A stretch of DNA of 64,000 bases, from positions 7,651,076 through 7,715,075 of the forward strand of contig CM049309.1 of assembly GCA_026874595.1 (NCBI GenBank), written 5' to 3'. Below are positions 35,430 to 49,080 of the stretch, piece after piece (position 1 is the stretch's first letter; each line of letters starts with the position of its first letter). This stretch comes from Sipunculus nudus. Its lineage: Eukaryota > Annelida > Sipuncula > Golfingiida > Sipunculidae. Both the position numbers and the translations under genes were made by a program. Below the pieces are notes generated by a model. That model ran no database searches, had not been told where the DNA came from, and worked only from the letters and a program-made list of their open reading frames with translations.

Positions 35430-38280
35430 GTATCCCCAGACAAAGTCGGGGGATACTCTGTTTTCATACCGGTCCCACCGCCGCCGCCGCATATAATCTT
35501 GTTGGCGCAATAACTCAAAAAATATTTCACGGAACTTTACCAAACTTGGTATATGTATAGATATGGGTGACAGGACGATGCCTATTTAAAATTAGGTCAT
35601 GACCTTGACTAGGAGAGTGTCCTTGACCTTGAATAGGTCCAATTTTGGGGAAAATCACACAAATTCTTTAATATCTCAAGAAATCTTGCATGGATTTATC
35701 CCAAAATCAAGTTGATGGAAGATCATGGATAGGGTTGTCATATTCCAGAAACTGGTGGCGCCACCTATTATTCTTTACTTGTTTGCATGCCGATTAATAC
35801 CCCCAAAATTGCCACCTCACAGTACTGTGAGCATTATAGGTCAAAAACTAATGGACAGATTTCTTTTATATTATGGATATACATAGGTATGGGTTATGGT
35901 TTGAGGTTTATTAAATTGGGGTCATGACCTTTCCTATGATAGTGGCCTTGACCTTGAATATTGCCATATATGGTAAAAATCACACACCTCTTATGATATC
36001 TCCAGTGTTGATAGCCATATGGATTTCAAACATGACTTATGTATGGCCCACCACTAAAGTAAGAACCCTATAGGGTTAAAAGATACTGTGGATGCATTTT
36101 AAGCCAAACTTTCATCCCAGGTCTTCCATCTTAAAATTATAGCTCACTTGCCAATAGTAGATGATCCATATCAATTTTGGGGTCACAAGGTCAAAGGTCA
36201 AGGCCACAGGAGCTATCTGTCCAAAAATTAGTTTCTGGATGATAATTCCTGCTTTTATTGATGTATGGATTTCAAACTTGACTTGTATATCCTATTGAAA
36301 AAGCAAGACTCCAATTGATTTTTTTGGGTCATGAGGTCAAAGGTCAAGGTCACAGGACTCGCATCTTTAAAAAGATTGTGGATGCATTTTCAGCCAAACA
36401 TTTCATCTCAGACCTTTCATCTTGCACATATAAGTCATCTGCCAATAGAGGAAGACCCCTATCAGTTTTGAGGTCACAAGGTCAAAGTTGAAGGTCACAG
36501 GAGCCATCTGCCCAAAAATTAGTTCCTGGATGATAATTCCTGCTTTTATTGATGTATGGATTTCAAACTTGACTTGTATTTGACCCATTGGAAAAGCAAG
36601 ACCCGAATTGATTTTTGGGTCATGAGGTCAAAGGTCAAGGTCACAGGACACATCTTTAAAAAGATGTGGATGCTTTTTCAGCCAAATATTTCATCTCAGA
36701 TCTTTCATCTTGCACATATAGTTCACCTACAAAGAGAGGAAGAACCCAATCAATTTTGAGGTCACTAGGTCAAAGGTGAAGGTCACAGGAGCCATCTGTC
36801 CAAAAATTAGTTTCTGGATGATAATTCCTTCTTTTATTGATGTATGGATTTCAAACTTGACTTGTATTTGACCCATTGGAAAAGCAAGACCCAAATTGAT
36901 TTTGGGGTCATGAGGTCAAAGATCAAGGTCACAGGATACCTCTTTAAAAGATTGTGGATGCATTTTCAGCCAAACAATTCATCTCAGATCTTTCATCTTG
37001 CACATATAGTTCACCTGCCAAGAGTGGAAGACCCCTATCACTTTTGAGGTCACAAGGTCAAAGGTGAAGGTCACAGGAGCCATCTGTCCAAAAATTAGTT
37101 TCTGGATGGTAATTCCTGCTTTTATTGATGTATGGATTTCAAACTTGACTTGTATTTGACCCATTGGAAAAGCAAGACCCAAATTGATTTTTGGGTCATG
37201 AGGTCAAAGGTCAAGGTCACAGGACACATCTTTAAAAAGATGTGGATGCTTTTTCAGCCAAATATTTCATCTCAGATCTTTCATCTTGCACATATAGTTC
37301 ACCTACAAAGAGAGGAAGAACCCGATCAATTTTGAGGTCACTAGGTCAAAGGTGAAGGTCACAGGAGCCATCTGTCCAAAAATTAGTTTCTGGATGATAA
37401 TTCCTTCTTTTATTGATGTATGGATTTCAAATTTGACTTGTATTTGACCCATTGGAAAAGCAAGACCCAAATTGATTTTGGGGTCATGAGGTCAAAGATC
37501 AAGGTCACAGGATACTTCTTTAAAAGATTGTGGATGCATTTTCAGCCAAACAATTCATCTCAGATCTTTTATCTTGCACATATAGTTCACCTGCCAAGAG
37601 TGGAAGACCCCTATCACTTTTGAGGTCACAAGGTCAAAGGTGAAGGTCACAGGAGCCATCTGTCCAAAAATTAGTTTCTGGATGATAATTCCTGCTTTTA
37701 TTGATGTATGGATTTCAAACTTGACTTGTATATGTTCCATCGGAAAAGCAAGACCCAAATTGATTTTTGGGTCATGAGGTCAAAGGTCAAGGTCACAGGA
37801 CACATCTTTAAAAAGATGTGGATGCATTTTCAGCCAAACATTTCATCTCAGATCTTTCATCTTGCACATATAGTTCACCTGCCAAGAGAGGAAGAACCCT
37901 ATCAAATTTGAGGTCACAAGGTCAAAGGTTAAGGTCACAGGAGCCATCTGTCCAAAAATTAGTTTCTGGATGATAATACCTGCTTTATTGATGTATAGAT
38001 TCCAGACTTGACTTGTATATGTCCCATTGGAAAAGCAAGACCCGAATTGATTTTGGGGTCATGAGGTTAAATGTCAAGGTCACAGGACACATCTTTAAAG
38101 AGATCAAGGTCACAGGACCAACATCTTCAACAAGATTGTGGATTGATAGATGGAAGAAACAATAAATATGCCAAGTGTCAGTATATGCTGCTAAAAATGG
38201 GGGCCTATTCTTAAAGGGGGGGGGGGGAAGCTACTATGTCTGGGGATACTATGGCACCTGCGGTGCCAAGAAATGTCTAG
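35430..38280 (+). mobile_element. HLE-A element, full length, solitary
   Basis: The element runs from GTATCCCC (35430-35437) to CTAG (38277-38280), with GGGGATAC and the GGCACC / TGC / GGTGCC hairpin just before the end. A short (CCG)n tract, an AGGTCATGACC-type site and GGTGGCGCCACC follow the start. About seven 288-bp units form the body. Two dimers, at about 36556-37131 and 37132-37707, differ at only a few positions. A deletion in the first unit (near 36075) removes the first half-site module. Confidence 0.88.
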
Positions 38281-39043
38281 TTATAGCTGAGATTGTAATT
38301 AGCATAATGATATTGTGTGTCCCTCATTCAACCAACAGTGTGTATACTTTATTTGAAAAGATGTTTTTATTTTATCAAATTTACTGAATCTTTTATTTTA
38401 TTTCGGTGAATAAAATTAAGCATGAAATGAAAACTCCAATGTGCAAAACTTTTTAATAGGGATTCAAGGAATAATCTTGTAGATGCCATGTTGTGGCATT
38501 TTCTTTTAAATTCAGTTTAAACATTTGATTTAAAAATAATAAAATATATGTGTATGCATAATATGACCCAATATGAGCTACAATCTGGATATATAATGAT
38601 TGCAACTTAGAATTCTAATATTTTAACTTATATTTTTAGTTTTTTTAATTACAAATTTATTACACTTGTAAATAAAAACAATGAATCAGATAAAAACTAT
38701 TAATGGAAAAAGTGGATATGCTAAAAAAATAGGCTTATATATAAACTTTAATGCATTATTCCCTTGAAAGTGAAATAAAGGTATTAATCCATTCTGTCCA
38801 CTTGCCTGTCCATCTGTAAATTTTTCATATGCATCACAGTATCTTAAAACTTTTACTGTTTTTCTTCATGACAGTCTTGTCAGAGTATTAGTTTGTAATC
38901 ATATATTTAGAACTTAACTATAACCAAGTAGGAGGGCCCCTTTCCTCTTAGCTTCTCGTATGCTTATATAAATGAAAAACATTACAATAGAATATTTTTC
39001 ATATTTTGCATTTGCAAAAATTTTAAACTTAATTAAGTTAGGC
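38281..39043. other. AT-rich stretch without a recognised gene
   Basis: Nothing was recognised. The next element end is the HLE-D 3' hairpin at 39044. Confidence 0.45.
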
Positions 39044-39065
39044 GCCATGACCCATGGGTCCTTTG
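39044..39065 (+). mobile_element. HLE-D 3' end fragment
   Basis: 'ggcgccatgacccatgggtcctttgtt' carries the palindrome GACCCATGGGTC and a CTTTG end, a slightly altered HLE-D terminus. It is followed directly by older HLE-D interior. The 5' end of this piece was not located. Confidence 0.55.
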
Positions 39066-39324
39066 TTTATATTCTGGATTCTCAACATCATTGTTTGGCT
39101 AAAACTGAATAAATACCAGATATGGTGCGAATACTTTGCAAATGTATTTGAATATGAATATGAATATGTACTCCGTTATAAAATTTCTTGCATAAGAATG
39201 GGAATTCAGGTAAAAATGAAAGTATTTGAATACCAGTGCAAATACTTTCAAAATTTTATTCATGAATGCATTCATGAATATATTCTATAATATTATTTTA
39301 ATAATCATTTCAGTTATATTTTAT
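39066..39324 (+). mobile_element. Older HLE-D copy, left part of interrupted tail
   Basis: 'tattctggattctcaacatc' through 'cagttatattttatt' matches the HLE-D tail at 41265-41520. The match stops at the start of the inserted HLE-D at 39325 and resumes at 41876. Confidence 0.75.
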
Positions 39325-41875
39325 TAGCTCAGCTGACTATAAGTCATCTGAGCTATAGTCGTGGTCCATTGTCCGTCATCCGTCCATCTGTCCGTCTGTC
39401 CGTCCGTCCGTCCATAGATGTGGCACGTTTTGAAACCGTATGACCTAGGAATCCAAAATGTGGCATAGTGTTAGATGTCCCCAAGATCTCCTACCAAGCC
39501 GAAAACTGGGTCTTTGCGACTTTGTTCCTTTGAGAAATTAAGGAAAAACCTCAATTTTTTATTAAAAACCTATTTTCACACTTCAGGGCTGCTTAATATC
39601 TAATCCACTCATCTGTTTTTCCTCATATTTGCCATGAATATTCCTCTATATAGTTCCTATGTACATGCCTGAAATTATGTCTGTATTATATGATTTAAGA
39701 AAGTTATGGGCCAGAACATAATGCATTTTGTAAAAAATCAGGAAAGATATTTGATGACTTAACACAAAACTTGTTAAAGCTATGGACTTTTTTTCAAGTA
39801 GTATAACTTTAATTAATCAAAATTAAATTGTATACCCAAAATTAGATCAAAATCTTTTAAATTTTTTAAAATATTTACAAAAATAATAAATTGGTACCTT
39901 AAATTTTGCCTAACTTTGACCATGGCACATTTTTTTCCTGTAAGTACTGTGGGTTTAATTTTCTCAGCATGTTTTTGTTAACACTAGTCAGGCTAGTGTT
40001 ATGCAGTTTGCAAGAGCTCAGCTCCCCAGCTTAAGCTCTCAGTTCGTAAAATTTGGCATACAATTAGATGTCTCCAAAATCCCCTATCATTCAAAGAATT
40101 TGGTCACTAGGACTTAATACCTTTGAGATATTAATGAAAAACTTCATTTTTCAATTAAAAACCCATTGTTACACTTCAATACTGCCTAATATCAAAACCA
40201 CTGATCTGACTTTAATCATATATAATATACATATTTTTCTATACATTCTCTGTGCACATGCCAGAAATGATGTCAGTATTGCATAATTGTTTTAAGTTAT
40301 GGGCCCAAACATAATGCACTTTGTAAAAAATCAAAAATATATTTACTCCCTTAACAAGGGGCTTGCTGAAGGTAGAGATTTTTTGTCAGGGATGTAACAT
40401 TATTGAATCAAGATTCAATTGAATACCCTAAATTAGTTCTGAATTTTTAAAATTTTATAAGTTATTAGAATAAATATAAAATTAGTACCTTAAATTTTGC
40501 CCAACTTTGACCATTTCACTTTTGTTTCATGTGAGCTCTGTTTATATAATTTTCATATCATGCACACATAAGGATTTCAGCTTTTTAGTTTAGAAAGCTG
40601 AAAGAAATTGGCCAAAATTGTAGCTTTTATTAATGTTTTTATGAGACCATGTCAGACCTTGGCTCTCTCCAGCCACTCTTGAGTCACCTGTATGTTGACC
40701 TTGTTGAACTTTCAGCTAATTATGCACGCTTGAGGCGAAGCATATACTGGGGCAGCCAGGCAGCTTATGGCCAGCCAAAGTTGATCCAGGTGTCCAACCC
40801 ACCTCATCTAGTGGTTTTAACCAACAACATAACAATAAACAATAAATTAATCAATTTTTATTGGTTTTTAATAACAAATTAAAGAAAAATAGAAAAGGAA
40901 TTTGTTAGTTTATAATAATAGGGAATTAACTTGCAGTTACTGATGATATAAGAATCTTGTATCGATGGATAGAATGTCATGTATTCCAAATAACACCATG
41001 CAGTCACCTATGGCATTTTTCAGTTCAATTTTAATAATAAAAAAGTAAATCATATTATTCATTACTAATCATTAGGGATCATATGAAGGAAATTAATGAT
41101 AGACAAAGATGCAGTTGATAATATTAATCTAGATTCCTACTGTATCTAGTGTGTACATTGATGTGAAATTAAACCAAAATGAATATATCACATTTATTTT
41201 TTTTTTATATAAATAAAAGCCATAAAACCAGGTACTAATGATCATTATTTAAATGTGTGAATTTTGTACATTCTGGAATTCCAACACCATTGTTTGGTAA
41301 AAACTGAATAAATACCAGATTTGGTGGGAATACTTTGCAATAGTATTTAAATACGAATATGAATATGTACTCCATTATAAAATTTCTTGCATAAAGAATG
41401 GGAATTCAGGTAAAAATGAAAGTATATGAATACCAGTGCAAATACTTTCCAAATGAATTCATGAATGCATTCATGAATATATTCTTTAATATTATTTTAA
41501 TAATAATTTCAGTTATATTTCATTTTAAAAATCATATGATTCTCTTATTATTTTTAATAAAAATTATATCTGGGACAATATTTGTATTTTTTTTTAAATA
41601 AATAGTTTAACTCTTATATTATATGTTCTGCTTATAAGTTATATTGCCAAGTCAAAATCTGTGTGACAATAGTACTCCATTTGTTAATAAAATAAATGAA
41701 ATCAATTCTCTTCTCTGTCTCCAAAGGTACTATCAAAATCATACATAAGCTAAACAACAACAACTCATAATACAGCTTATATTTATTACCACACAAAACC
41801 AGCATGTGCCTCATTTCTAAATCATATTTTTTTATCATATATAACAGCTGAGCGCCGTGACCCATAGGTCCCTTG
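39325..41875 (+). mobile_element. HLE-D element, full length and uninterrupted
   Basis: The 5' hairpin AGCTCAGCTGAC begins at 39326 and a (GTCY)n tract lies at about 39373-39412. The 3' end has CAGCTGAGCGCC, a hairpin around GACCCATAGGTC and CTTG at 41872-41875. This copy serves as the empty-site reference for the HLE-B insertion at 25623 (around 40850) and for the HLE-A block at 14333 (around 41550). It contains no coding sequence. Confidence 0.88.
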
Positions 41876-42235
41876 TTTTTAAAAAATCATATGATTCTCT
41901 TATTATTTTTAATAAAAGTAATATTTGCCACAATATTTGTTATTAAATTTTATTAAATAGTTAAACTCTTATCTTATATGTGCTGCTTATAGATTATATG
42001 GCCAAGTCAAAATCTGTATGACACTAGCACTCCATTTGTTAATAAAATAAATGAAATCAATCCTCTTCCCTGTCTCCAAAGATACTATCAAAATCATACA
42101 TAAGCTTAACACCAACAACTCATAATACAGCTTATATTTATTACCACACAAAACCAGCAAGTGCCTCATTTCAAAATCATATTTTTTATCATATATAACA
42201 GCTGAGCACCGTGACCCATGGGTTCCTTGTTTATA
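41876..42235 (+). mobile_element. Older HLE-D copy, right part of interrupted tail
   Basis: 'tttaaaaaatcatatgattctc' to 'acccatgggttccttgttt' repeats the last 355 bases of the inserted HLE-D. With 39066-39324 it makes one older HLE-D tail, so the younger element landed inside a sibling. Confidence 0.8.
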
Positions 42236-42333
42236 AAATTTGTGACTGCATTCATGATTTTCTTCAACATTTGATCATGATTGCCAGTTAAAATACTAAT
42301 AGAGCTTTCCCATTTTGTATTATTCTTCACACA

Positions 42334-42395
42334 AAGCCTAATGTTAAAATTACAGACTGTCTTCAAGCCTAATGTTAAAATTACAGACTGTCTTC
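42334..42395 (+). repeat. Exact 31-bp tandem duplication
   Basis: 'aagcctaatgttaaaattac' and the following 11 bases occur at 42334-42364 and again at 42365-42395 without change. Confidence 0.9.
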
Positions 42396-42434
42396 AGTGA
42401 TATAATTGTTACACTGGCATTGTAGTGCAGTTTT

Positions 42435-45250
42435 TAGCTCAGCTGACTATAAGTCATCTGAGCTATAGTCGTGGTCCATTGTCCGTCGTCCGTCCGTCTG
42501 TCCGTCCGTCCGTCCGTCCGTCCGTAGATGTGGCACGTTTTGAAACCGTAAGACCTAGGAATCCAAAATTCAGCATAATGTTAGATGTCCCCAAGATCTC
42601 CTACCAAGCAGAAAACTGGGTCTTTGCGACTTCATTCCTTTGAGAAATTAAGGAAAAACCTCAATTTTTTATTAAAAACCTATTTTCACACTTCAGGACT
42701 GCCTAATATCAAAACCACTCATCTGTTTTTCATCATATTTCCTATAAATAATCCTTTATATAATTCCTATGTACATGCCAGAAATTAGGTCTGTATTATA
42801 TAATTTAAAAAAGTTATGGGCCCAAACATAATGCATTTTGTAAATAATCAGGAAAGAAATTTTATCACTTAACACAAAACTTGTTAAAGCTAAGCACTTT
42901 TTTTCCAGTAATATTTCTTTTATTAATCAAAATTAAATTGTATACCCAAAATTAGATCAAAATCTTTTAAATTTTTTAAAATATTAGCAAAAATAAAAAA
43001 TTGGTACCTTAAATTTTGCCCAACTTTGACCATGGCACGTTTTTTTCCTGTAACTGCTGTGGATTTAATTTTCAAAGCATGTTTTTGTTAGCATTTCAAC
43101 TATTAACATTAAAAATTTGAAACCAGTTGATCAAAAACTGTAGATTTTATTCAAGTTTTCAAGCACCATGTCACATATTGCTAGTGTTATGCAGTTTGCT
43201 AGAGCTCAGCTCCCGAGCTTCAGCTCTAAGTTCCTTAAATTTGGCATACAGTTAGATTTCTCCAAAATCCCCTACCATGCCAAGAATTTGGTCACTAGGA
43301 CTTAATTCCTTCGAGATATCAATGAAAAACTTCATTTTTCCATTAAAAACCCATTGTTACGCTTTAAGACTGCCTAATATCAAAACCACTGATCTGACTT
43401 TGATCATATATAATATACATATTTTTCTATACATTCGCTATGCACATCCCAGAAATGATGTCAGTATTGTGTATTTTTTTTAAGTTATGGGCCCAAACAT
43501 AATGCACTTTGTAAAAAATCAAGAAATATATTTACTCCCTGAACAAGGGCATTGCTGAAGCTAGAGATTTTTTTGTCAGGGATGTAACATTATTTAATCA
43601 AGATTCATTTGAATACCCAAAATTAGTTCTGAATTTTTCAAATTTTATAAGTTATTAGTATAAATATAAAATTAGTACCTTAAATTTTGCCCAACTGTGA
43701 CCATGGCACGTTTGTTTCCCGTGAGCACTGTTGATATAATTTTCTCAGAATGTAAACATAAGTATTTAATGTGTTTAAATCTGAAATTTGAAACTAAAAG
43801 GTTGAAAATTAGGCTAGTTATTAAATTTTATCTTGAGGCTCTATTGTAGTCACTTGCTTTGTTCCAGATGCAGGTAGGCCACTCCAGGTCACTGGAAGTC
43901 AGCTATGCCAGGGTTCCTGATTTGTTTCAGTCACTGGGGGAGATCCCCTGCTGTGACAGGTGTACAATTGTTCTCATATCACACCCCCTCCCCCCCCCCC
44001 CCATGAATATATAAATATACATTTGTATGCATGATGTGGTGTTACATGACAAAAATGAGATTAATGATGATGCAATTTAGAATTATGAATCAACGTTTAT
44101 ATTCAGAAATATATGTTATATTGGAAATGTATACAAATTAAACTTAAAATAAAAAAATGAGGATCTAATACAAACATGTGTTCATTATTTTCGAGCCTCA
44201 GCAGAATTGGAGATCAGGCTTTGTTTGCCCTGAATGTTTATGCAAAAGTGTTGTTAATCCCATCTCTTCCCCCCCCCCCCCCCCCCCCCCCCGGCTGTCA
44301 TTGATCCTTAGCACCTCACCGTCACCTGTGCACTGGGACATTAGTTATTATTGCAAATGTGTACAATTTTTTCAATTTGAAAGATAATTGGATTAGAAAA
44401 CATTAAGATCTAATATTGAAACATATTCTTGCCCCAGGAGAATGGAAAATAAAGTGATCAGCTCTTGTCTGTCCATCATCTCTCAATTATCATTAAATAT
44501 ATATACTAATTATGAAATTTTTCCTTTAAGCACTGTTGAAATTACCTTCATATGCTGTATGTGTATGGATTTAAGCCATTAAAGTCTGAAATTTGAAAGC
44601 AATTTATGTATTCAGATGTGTAATATTGCAGATGAAAAACTTTAAAATATTAAAATATATTATCAGCTTTGTTTGTCTAACAGTCTGTCTGTCCTTTTTT
44701 AAATATTATGTAATTGTGAATGAACTATTTAATCCTGTAAGTATTGTTGAATTAAGTGGAAATCCTATATGTATATACACTATGTTAATACAGAGATGTT
44801 GTAACTCCCATCTTTCCAGCCCTCCCCCCCCCCCCCCAACTACCACCACCAGGTCCTTGCATCTGGGGACTGGAGACATCAGTTATATTTCAACTGTATA
44901 CATTTTATAAAATAAAAAAACATATATTTAATAATATATATTATGTAAAATAGATCAAATTGAGCAAATGTGTAAACTACTGAACTGTCAACAAATTATC
45001 AAAAAGCCAGCCAAGATCATGGTAATAATATACATCTTATGTTCACAAACTGCTCACATGCTTCAATTTTGACATTAGAGAATGCATGGTTTGGTCACAA
45101 AATATTATTTGCAACAATTTTGTCACTCATCAATACAAACCAATCATGTCAACCAGCCATGGCATATATTACCTTTTCCTCTTAGACTTGATCTCCATTA
45201 TTATTTTAGATTTTTACTTTCAAGGTCAACTTCAGCTGAGCACAGTGACC
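42435..45250 (+). mobile_element. HLE-D2 element, 3' hairpin lost
   Basis: The 5' hairpin AGCTCAGCTGAC starts at 42436 and is followed by a (GTCY)n tract. The interior to 43800 matches HLE-D. It then switches to a different tail, shared with 49574-51451, that starts 'gcaggtaggccactccagg'. This tail has C runs near 43985-44002, 44271-44292 and 44822-44837. The end CAGCTGAGCACAGTGACCCAT at about 45234-45254 lacks the closing half of the hairpin and the CTTG. Confidence 0.75.
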
Positions 45251-46987
45251 CATATTTATAGCACCATGTCTTGAATGTTTACATCAAGTCATTGGTTAAC
45301 AGTGTTCCAGGCTGTTACATAACACCTTCACTCCTTGCCTACTGCTTCTGTGAGAGTCTGGGTCAGGCTGGGTCAGGCAGTAATTACCAGAGAGCCTTTC
45401 TCCTCTCTCTCTTTTCCTTTCTCTCTTTCTAGCTCTCTTTTTCTCTCTCTCTTTCTCTCTCTCTCACCCCTATGCCTCCCTTCCTCCCTCCACCCCATTC
45501 TGTTGACAGGTTCTATAAACCTAATTTATTAGATATATATGTTGATGCAATTAAGAAATGTGAATCAACTGAAATATTCACATATATATGTTATACTCTA
45601 AATGTATAGTTACATTTTCAAACCTGGAAAAAAATGATGTTATAAAAAAAGGAATGTATGTAAAAATTGTTCATAATTTCCTGGCTCAGAAGAATGGGAA
45701 TTAAAATTATTTGCTTTGTTTCTCTAGCTTTCTTGCCTGTTTTAAATATTTAATAATTATGAATAAACTTTTTTTTCCTGTAAGCTCTTGATTAATTAAA
45801 TTTCATATCCTGTACGTATATGCAAGGGTATTGTAACTCCCACCATCCCCTTCCCCCACCCCACTAAGTCCTTGCTCCTTCGCACTGTCAACAATAGTGC
45901 TATTGCTATAGCATAAAATTTAATAATTTGAAGAAAATATATACAGAGAGACAGAGGCGTTGTAACTCCCATCGTAAACCCCCCCCCCCCCCCTCCATCA
46001 AGTCCTTCAGCCTGTGGAGTGGGGATTTTATAGCAACTGTATACATATCATAAAATAGAAAAAAAAGTTTAATTAAAGTTTAAATTAAAAAAAATTGGAT
46101 CTCATTAGACAAATGTGTAAAATGTTGAACTGTCAACAGCCTGTCAAAAAGGTATCCAATGAAAACGCAAGGTCAGATCTTAAAATATTATTTGCAACAA
46201 TTTCTTCAATCATATCAACCAATCATAGCCTAGATTACCTCTTTCTCTCAGACTTTATTTACATTTCATAATATTTTAGATTTTAACCGTCCAGGTGTTT
46301 AAGTACTGTTTAATGCTCCGTCCCTCTCACTCTATCTCCTTTTCTCTCTACATCCAACCCTCCTTGCTGCCCACACTGTTTTCTTCTCCGAACCCCATCC
46401 CAATGTCAGCCTCAGTAAACGAGAACAAGTTGAATCAGATATATTCATATTTTTATATATTGTATAACTGTTTGTTACCTATGTACGTGCCAGAAATTAT
46501 GTCAATATTGTGTAATATGTAGACGTGGTGGGCATCAATATAATGTACCTTGTCAAGACCTAAGAGATATCATGTCATACAGTCACAATTCATAAATCCA
46601 CTCTTCAGCATAGTTAATAATAACATTATATATGTCAAATTGAAATCTTGCAGACTTCCTTACACTATAGATCCTTCAACAAATAGCCTTATCATCATTC
46701 TACCACTGCTTAGTGTTCTGTCATTGCATTCATATTTGCTCAAATATATTGCTATTTTCAACAGCTCCCAAATAAATAAAAAATAAACCACTATATTTAC
46801 GCCATATTAATCCATCAGTCAGGTAATTTCATACATGATTTACTCACATATGACATTATATTCCTTTATAATAGCCTAATAGGTCCATGATATTCATAAG
46901 GTTTGTTGACTAAATATAGTACCACAATGGTGATACATTAATAGTTCAATCATGATCAGCTGAGCGCCGTGACCCATAGGTCCCTTG
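45251..46987 (+). mobile_element. HLE-D2 tail repeats ending in a 3' terminus
   Basis: Further diverged copies of the C-run tail module lie here, with 'gttgtaactccca' at about 45831 and 45959. The stretch ends with CAGCTGAGCGCCGTGACC, a hairpin around GACCCATAGGTC, and CTTG at 46984-46987. No own 5' end was found, so it is either part of the 42435 element or a second truncated copy. A TC-rich low-complexity tract sits at 45400-45490. Confidence 0.6.
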
Positions 46988-47689
46988 TTTATATGACTGG
47001 TGTCACAGCTAAGTGTATGCGTAATTAGTCCAATTCCAAGTGAATGCCTGACATTTCATGGCTAGCTTGACATTAGAACTGCAAGGCCTCTCCCATCATT
47101 CAAGACAAACCTTAAGAAATTTTATTTTCAAGGAATCTTGTTAATATATAAAATTGAAAATAAAATTTTTGCTATAAAAGTCAACTTCATGCAAAAAATT
47201 CAACTGGAATATATAAAAAAAAAAATATGACGATCATACTTGAGGGCATATAGTCATATAGCAATATAATTATATATTATTATATTAAAAATATATAAAT
47301 CAAGTACAAACTTATTTTCATCATATTAACTTTATTACTGAATGTGAAATCCTATCATTCAGATAAACTTATGACAACCATATATAGTGTGGACAATCCA
47401 AAAGAAATATGTTGTAATTGTTTTTCACTGGAACTGTATGCTATGCTGCTATGTATTTTTAGACAGGGTTGTAGCTTTACAAGAGGGGGATATAATATGA
47501 GACACCAGGGGCTTAGCACTGTGTCCCAGACACCCTTGCGTTACACGCATGCAGTCCATCATGGGTTGTATATTGATTGTTTGGTCCTGGCTTTGAGCCA
47601 AGAAGATCAGCATTTTATCCTTTTCTGGCAGAAAATTTAACATTTTTATGACAGTCATTTTAATCAGGAGAACCCACAAGTTGTCTCGT
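46988..47689. other. AT-rich stretch without a recognised gene
   Basis: Overlapping open frames on both strands at 47344-47679 have no recognisable domain. Confidence 0.4.
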
Positions 47690-48149
47690 TCAAATGGTGT
47701 GCCGTGAATGTAGATGTATCCCTGAATTATTTACTTATAAAAAGGAACAGTTATATGATAAGGACCTCAAATCAGGGATGGCTTTTTGGAATTTTGTAAA
47801 TATATCTTTTATTGGCCAAGGTTTTTGGGTAGCTTTATGTCATACAATAAAATGGTTGCGCAACCTGCAATCATTTTTGCACAGCGTCCATCTTTTCATC
47901 TGCCTTGGGTTAAAATCCCTCATATCTCTGCAGTGGTTTGACTTATCTTTCTGTAATTTTGTATATGTATACATCTTGGATAGTTTCTCTTTCAAATAAC
48001 AGGTGGCACCACCTACAATCATGTTTACATGGCAGACATCCATGCTAATATACAACACATCTCATTCTTTCCCCTTCCCACTTAATCCACCAGTCTTACT
48101 CTGATTTTGGCGGATCCATGTAGCTGCTTGTCGACTACCCATATTCTAG
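47690..48149 (+). mobile_element. HLE-B element, 3' part
   Basis: A diverged unit with 'ggttgcgcaacctgcaatc' and 'gcacagcgtccatc' leads to GGCGGATCC, the hairpin 'tgcttgtcgacta' and CTAG at 48146-48149. The palindrome appears as GGTTGCGCAACC, in which both arms changed in a compensating way. The 5' end is missing. Confidence 0.7.
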
Positions 48150-48297
48150 TTGTTGATAATATTTTGCTAAGTTTCAGCAGAAAGGTTTATAAATATTGAT
48201 TATTGACAAGACATTTTCAATAAAATGTTAATTTTTTTTATAAATACAAAAAATCTGTTCATTTTGTGAAATATGGTGATGAAATGATTCCAGATGG

Positions 48298-49080
48298 TTA
48301 TGTGGTAGTGAATAAAGTGATATGAAAAGAACAGAACAGGGGTGATATGGAAATAATGGAACAAAGAAAAGGGTGATATGGAAAGGATGGAATGTCAGTG
48401 AAAGGGGTGATATGGAAAGAATGGAACAATGAAAGGGGTGATATGGAAAGTATGGAACAATGAAAGGGGTGATATGGAAAGAATGGAACAATGAAAGGGG
48501 TGATATGGAAAGAATGGAACAATGAAAAGAAGTGATATGGAAAGAATGGAACAATGAAAATGAGTGATATGGAAAGAATGGAACAATGAAAGGGGTGATA
48601 AGGAAAGAATGGAACAATGAAAGGGGTGATATGGAAAGAATGGAACAATGAAAATGAGTGATATGGAAAGAATGGAACAATGAAAATGAGTGATATGGAA
48701 AGAATGGAACAATGAAAGGGGTGATAAGGAAAGAATGGAACAATGAAAGGGGTGATATGGAAAGAATGGAAAAATGAAAGGGGTGATATAGAAAGAATGG
48801 AACAATGTAAAAAAAGTAATATGGAAAGAACGGAACAGTGAAAGGGGTGATATGGAAAGAAGGGAACAATGAAAATGAGTGATATGGAAAGAATGGAACA
48901 ATGAGAGGGGTGATATGGAAAGGATGGAACAATGAAAGGGGTGATATGGAAAGAATGGAACAATGAAACGGGTGATATGGAAAGAATGGAACAATGTAAA
49001 AAAAGTAATATGGAAAGAACAGAACATTGAAAGGGGTGATATGGAAAGAATGGAACAATGAAAAGGAGTGATATGGAAAG
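48298..49080. repeat. 31-bp minisatellite, about 25 units
   Basis: The unit, read as 'atggaacaatgaaaggggtg' plus 11 bases, repeats every 31 bp, for example at 48421, 48452 and 48483. Variants of the unit alternate (ggggtgat, tgagtgat, and a 'taaaaaaagtaat' form at 48804 and 48992). Because 31 is not a multiple of 3 and the minus strand unit lacks stops in every frame, all three minus frames stay open for 210-351 codons. They all encode rotations of the same His/Phe/Pro/Ser-rich 31-residue pattern. This is best explained as non-coding. Confidence 0.9.

Noticed and set aside
36403-37911. The same type of repeated open frames in the solitary HLE-A
   Set aside because: Same cause as above: the frames follow the repeat period and are not conserved as protein.
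41521-42235. Apparent tandem duplication of an HLE-D tail
   Set aside because: The second tail belongs to an older HLE-D whose left half is at 39066-39324; nested insertion explains it better.
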